A stretch of DNA of 64,000 nt from Sphingopyxis sp. GTDB lineage: Bacteria > Pseudomonadota > Alphaproteobacteria > Sphingomonadales > Sphingomonadaceae. Location of the stretch: positions 26,040-90,039 of the forward strand of contig JASBSJ010000039.1 in NCBI GenBank assembly GCA_030148985.1, in the 5' to 3' direction. How positions within the stretch are numbered: the stretch's first letter is position 1; each line of letters opens with the position of its first letter. Position numbers and translations under genes: made by a program. Below, piece by piece: positions 60,917-64,000 of the stretch. Below the pieces are notes generated by a model that did not search any database, was not told the origin of the DNA, and saw nothing but the letters and a program-made list of their open reading frames with translations.

Positions 60917-61260
60917 TGCAAAAATTGCCTTCCATTTTCGGGTGCGTCGATAGTGCTTTTGAATTCGTCACGCCACAAGGGTTTCAATTTACGCCGTTCG
61001 GCAAAATTGGCCCTGCGTACATCGGCACCGCATCACAACTGTCAAAATTTGCCCGAGGTGTGACCGCGTTCTGCTGTGTAGCGACGGTCCTGCTCTTGGT
61101 TTTCATAGGCACGGCAATCTGGGCGAGGGTCAGCCACCATCCCATGCGTTTTTCTGCGCTTGGACTTTCCCTTGCGACCTTCATTCCGTGGCTGGCAGCA
61201 TATGGAGGCTGGGCCTTCATTGCGCCGAAGTCTGCGCATCTGATTAGGGTGGCACGTTGA
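60916..61260 (+). CDS. Two-helix membrane protein within the nuo operon (unrecognised)
   Basis: 114 residues from ATG 60916, which overlaps the nuoE stop. It has two hydrophobic segments ([20 protein letters not shown] about 50-70, [19 protein letters not shown] about 84-104) and a short N-terminal part with [19 protein letters not shown]. By hand count 186 of 345 bases are G or C (54%), well below neighbouring nuo genes. I do not recognise a family. The start of nuoF overlaps its stop. It could be an inserted gene rather than a complex I subunit. Confidence 0.72.
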   Translation: MQKLPSIFGCVDSAFEFVTPQGFQFTPFGKIGPAYIGTASQLSKFARGVTAFCCVATVLLLVFIGTAIWARVSHHPMRFSALGLSLATFIPWLAAYGGWAFIAPKSAHLIRVAR

Positions 61261-62552
61261 TGGCTCTCCAGGACAAAGACCGCATTTTCACCAATCTCTA
61301 CGGCTTCCAGCCGTGGAACCTGAAATCCGCGCAGGCGCGCGGCGATTGGGACAACACCAAGGATCTGATGAAGCGCGGCCAGGACGCGATCATCGAGGAG
61401 ATCAAGGCGTCGGGCCTCCGCGGCCGCGGCGGCGCGGGCTTCCCGACCGGGCTCAAATGGTCGTTCATGCCCAAGGAACCGCGCGCCGACCGCCCGAGCT
61501 TCCTCGTCATCAATGCCGACGAATCCGAGCCGGGCAGCTGCAAGGACCGCGAAATCATCCGCCACGATCCGCACAAGCTGATCGAGGGCGCGCTGATCGC
61601 GGGCTTCGCAATGCGCGCGCGCGCCGCGTACATCTACATCCGCGGCGAGTTCATCCGCGAGGCCGAGACGCTGTTCGCGGCGGTGCAGGAGGCGTATGAC
61701 GCCGGGCTGCTCGGCAAGAATGCGGCCAAATCGGGTTATGATTTCGACGTCTTCGTCCACCGCGGCGCCGGCGCGTATATTTGCGGCGAAGAAACCGCGA
61801 TGATCGAAAGCCTCGAGGGCAAGAAGGGCCAGCCACGCCTCAAGCCCCCATTCCCGGCGGGCGCGGGCCTCTACGGCTGCCCGACGACGGTGAACAATGT
61901 CGAAAGCATCGCGGTCGTCCCGACGATCCTGCGCCGCGGCGCGCCCTGGTTCGCGAGCTTCGGGCGCGAGAATAACAAGGGCACCAAACTCTTTCAGATC
62001 AGCGGCCATGTGAACAAGCCCTGCGTCGTCGAGGAAGAGATGAGCATCCCGTTCCGCGATCTGATCGACAAGCATTGCGGCGGCATCCGCGGCGGCTGGG
62101 ACAATCTGCTCGCGGTGATCCCCGGCGGATCGTCGGTGCCGCTGGTCCCGGCAGCCGAAATCATGGATTGCCCGATGGATTTCGACGGATTGAAGGCGGT
62201 CGGATCGGGGCTCGGTACCGCGGCCGCGATCGTGATGGACAAGTCGACTGACGTCGTCCAAGCGATCAGCCGCATCAGCTATTTCTACAAGCATGAAAGC
62301 TGCGGCCAGTGCACTCCATGCCGCGAAGGCACCGGCTGGATGTGGCGCGTCATGGAGCGGCTGCGCACCGGCGACGCCGACATCAGCGAAATCGATACGC
62401 TGTATGACGTGACCAAGCAGGTCGAAGGCCACACCATCTGCGCGCTCGGCGATGCGGCGGCATGGCCGATCCAGGGCCTGATCAAGCATTTCCGCCCCGA
62501 GCTGGAACGCCGCATCCGCGAGAATGGCGGCGCACTAGAGGCGGCGGAATGA
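61260..62552 (+). CDS. nuoF: NADH-quinone oxidoreductase subunit F
   Basis: 430 residues, the NADH- and FMN-binding 51-kDa subunit. The NADH motif [17 protein letters not shown], the FMN region [42 protein letters not shown] and the [4Fe-4S] ligands [12 protein letters not shown] with a distal Cys in [13 protein letters not shown] are intact. ATG 61260 overlaps the preceding stop by one base. Its stop overlaps the next gene by 4 bases. Confidence 0.97.
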   Translation: MALQDKDRIFTNLYGFQPWNLKSAQARGDWDNTKDLMKRGQDAIIEEIKASGLRGRGGAGFPTGLKWSFMPKEPRADRPSFLVINADESEPGSCKDREIIRHDPHKLIEGALIAGFAMRARAAYIYIRGEFIREAETLFAAVQEAYDAGLLGKNAAKSGYDFDVFVHRGAGAYICGEETAMIESLEGKKGQPRLKPPFPAGAGLYGCPTTVNNVESIAVVPTILRRGAPWFASFGRENNKGTKLFQISGHVNKPCVVEEEMSIPFRDLIDKHCGGIRGGWDNLLAVIPGGSSVPLVPAAEIMDCPMDFDGLKAVGSGLGTAAAIVMDKSTDVVQAISRISYFYKHESCGQCTPCREGTGWMWRVMERLRTGDADISEIDTLYDVTKQVEGHTICALGDAAAWPIQGLIKHFRPELERRIRENGGALEAAE

Positions 62553-63190
62553 GGATGACCCTGCTTGCTGCGGCCGCGCTGTTTACGGTAGCGCCGTCCT
62601 TGGTTCAGGCGGAAGGTACCGCGCCGCCGGCCGCCACCGATACGAAACCTGCGATCACTCCGCTCGCGGCGCAGGCGATGTATAACTTCACCGGCTGCGT
62701 CGTCGAACTGAGCCGTCGCGGTGCCGAAAAGCTGTTGGCGCAGGATTTCCGGTCGGAGGCGTATCGCGAGGCAATGAAGCGATACGTCAAGGGTCACGGC
62801 CGCTGCGCGCTGGGCAACCAGCTCGGATCGTCACAGCTGGTCTTTGCTGGCAATCTGGCCGAACATCTGCTCAACGACAAGTTCAGCGAGCCAGCCCTCG
62901 CGGCCGATCTCGCGCGCGACCGATCGGCGGCGCCTATCGAGGCGCGTAGCGCGTCCGAGGAAGTGGCGCTGTGTATCGTGATGAAAGCACCTGCCGAAAG
63001 CGCGGCGCTGTTCCGCACCGAAGTGATGAGCGAAAACGAAAAGGCCGTGCTGGCCACGATCGCGCCTCAACTGACAGGTTGCGTGAAACAAGGTACTGAA
63101 TTCAAGACCAACCGCACGGGCCTGCGCGCATTGCTCGCGCTCGCGGCCTATCGCATGGCGGTCACCGACACCAGCGGGGCCGCCGCATGA
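62549..63190 (+). CDS. Exported cysteine-containing protein within the nuo operon (unrecognised)
   Basis: 213 residues from ATG 62549 (ATGA overlap with nuoF). A signal peptide ([21 protein letters not shown]) is followed by a mature helical-looking domain with four Cys: [30 protein letters not shown] and QLTGCVKQG, which could form two periplasmic disulfides. No family is recognised. It lies in the operon between nuoF and nuoG, where alphaproteobacteria normally have no gene of this type. Confidence 0.75.
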   Translation: MRMTLLAAAALFTVAPSLVQAEGTAPPAATDTKPAITPLAAQAMYNFTGCVVELSRRGAEKLLAQDFRSEAYREAMKRYVKGHGRCALGNQLGSSQLVFAGNLAEHLLNDKFSEPALAADLARDRSAAPIEARSASEEVALCIVMKAPAESAALFRTEVMSENEKAVLATIAPQLTGCVKQGTEFKTNRTGLRALLALAAYRMAVTDTSGAAA

Positions 63191-63223
63191 CCGCGAAGAA
63201 GACTCAATTGGGGCTGCTGATCC

Positions 63224-64000
63224 ATGCCTAAAGTTACCGTAGATGGCGTAGAAATCGACGTTCCGCAGGGCGCGACCGTTCTGCAGGCGTGCGAGATGGC
63301 GGGGAAGGAAATTCCGCGTTTCTGCTACCATGAACGCCTGTCGATCGCCGGCAATTGCCGCATGTGTTTGGTCGAAGTGTCGCCCGGTCCGCCGAAGCCG
63401 CAGGCATCGTGCGCGCTGCCGACCGCCGAGGGGCAGGTGATCAAGACCGACAGCCCGATGGTCAAGAAGGCGCGCGAGGGGGTGATGGAGTTCCTGCTCA
63501 TCAACCACCCGCTCGACTGCCCGATCTGCGACCAGGGCGGCGAGTGCGACCTCCAGGACCAGAGCATCGCCTATGGCCGCGGCGCGACGCGCTATGACGA
63601 GAATAAGCGCGCGGTGACCGAAAAATATATGGGGCCGATCGTCAAGACGGTGATGACGCGCTGTATCCAGTGTACGCGCTGCGTCCGCTTTGCGGAGGAA
63701 GTCGCGGGCGTGGAGGACATCGGCGCGATATATCGCGGCGAAAATATGCAGATCACCTCCTACCTCGAACATGCGGTCGCGAGCGAGCTGTCGGGCAATA
63801 TCGTCGATCTCTGCCCGGTCGGCGCGCTGACCAGCAAACCCTATGCGTTCGAAGCGCGTCCGTGGGAGCTCACCAAGACGCTCGGCATCGACATGATGGA
63901 CGCGGTCGGCACCAACGTCCGCATCGACAGCCGCGGGCGGCAGGTGCTGCGCGTGTTGCCGCGCGTCAATGACGATGTGAACGAGGAATGGGCGAGCGAC
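63224..64000 (+). CDS. nuoG: NADH-quinone oxidoreductase subunit G (3' end off window)
   Basis: 259 codons visible. The N-terminal ferredoxin domain has [19 protein letters not shown] and CALPTAEG for the [2Fe-2S] cluster. The His-Cys cluster segment [20 protein letters not shown] and the [4Fe-4S] ligands [17 protein letters not shown] and [16 protein letters not shown] follow. The molybdopterin-like domain has just begun at the window edge. ATG 63224 is 34 bases after the previous stop, a longer gap than at the other nuo junctions. Confidence 0.96.
   Translation, partial: MPKVTVDGVEIDVPQGATVLQACEMAGKEIPRFCYHERLSIAGNCRMCLVEVSPGPPKPQASCALPTAEGQVIKTDSPMVKKAREGVMEFLLINHPLDCPICDQGGECDLQDQSIAYGRGATRYDENKRAVTEKYMGPIVKTVMTRCIQCTRCVRFAEEVAGVEDIGAIYRGENMQITSYLEHAVASELSGNIVDLCPVGALTSKPYAFEARPWELTKTLGIDMMDAVGTNVRIDSRGRQVLRVLPRVNDDVNEEWASD

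Overview
The window is high-GC DNA, densely coded on both strands, and almost certainly chromosomal DNA from an alphaproteobacterium of the Sphingomonadales. A Sphingopyxis-like genome is my best guess. The evidence is a gcrA cell-cycle regulator, a cpdR-type response regulator, a DUF1134 (EipA-like) envelope protein, the zapA - 6S RNA - fthC arrangement, an alphaproteobacterial-type nuo operon, and several GC-rich palindromic repeat families scattered between genes. I see no prophage, plasmid, IS transposase, CRISPR array or rRNA operon.

Layout. 1-3.9 kb: partial haloalkane dehalogenase, flavin reductase, MFS carrier and short-chain dehydrogenase. 3.9-10.7 kb: mostly + strand housekeeping genes (uvrC, thioesterase, recO, leuB, metZ, apaG, LysR regulator). 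10.8-18.5 kb: serine beta-lactamase-like hydrolase, parE, outer-membrane protein, thioesterase-gcrA, orphan ABC-2 permease, hspQ, Yip1 protein. 18.5-30.3 kb: tRNA-Ser, a secreted propeller-amidohydrolase, CoA-transferase, glutathione transferase, a repeat-rich gap, the DUF1134 protein, a second tRNA-Ser, TonB-like protein, hydrolase, a 266-bp inverted-repeat element, a dienoyl-CoA-reductase-like SDR, tRNA-Val, cpdR and an N-formylglutamate amidohydrolase-like gene. 30.3-36 kb: a candidate sRNA, tRNA-Pro, a RadC-like protein, thyA and a branched-chain 2-oxoacid dehydrogenase operon (E1 alpha, E1 beta, E2).

36-43.8 kb is the least understood part. It is a four-gene minus-strand operon of exported proteins with Ig-like DUF11-type domains, ending in a 1702-residue protein with a predicted C-terminal outer-membrane barrel. 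Two of the smaller proteins and the giant share an N-terminal NTA motif. I read the operon as an uncharacterised cell-surface system.

44-56.5 kb: AI-2E-type exporter, tRNA-Asp, DUF2842 protein, fthC, 6S RNA, zapA with a small coiled-coil partner, then a central-carbon cluster (tkt, gap, pgk, class I aldolase), thiE, efp, an inositol-monophosphatase gene and a YbjN-like protein. 56.8-64 kb: nuoA-B-C-D-E-F-G (G runs off the window). The nuo genes overlap by 1-4 bases and are interrupted by three extra genes: a cupin, a lower-GC two-helix membrane protein and an exported cysteine-containing protein. NuoC carries a long Lys/Ala/Pro tail.

Dispersed palindromes are a theme. Three copies of a ~132-bp element share a conserved core (2978, 5882, 55920). 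Two GC-rich palindromes separate convergent genes (10684, 35928). One palindrome lies in frame inside the E2 linker (34978). All functional calls are from reading motifs by eye; no database search was run.
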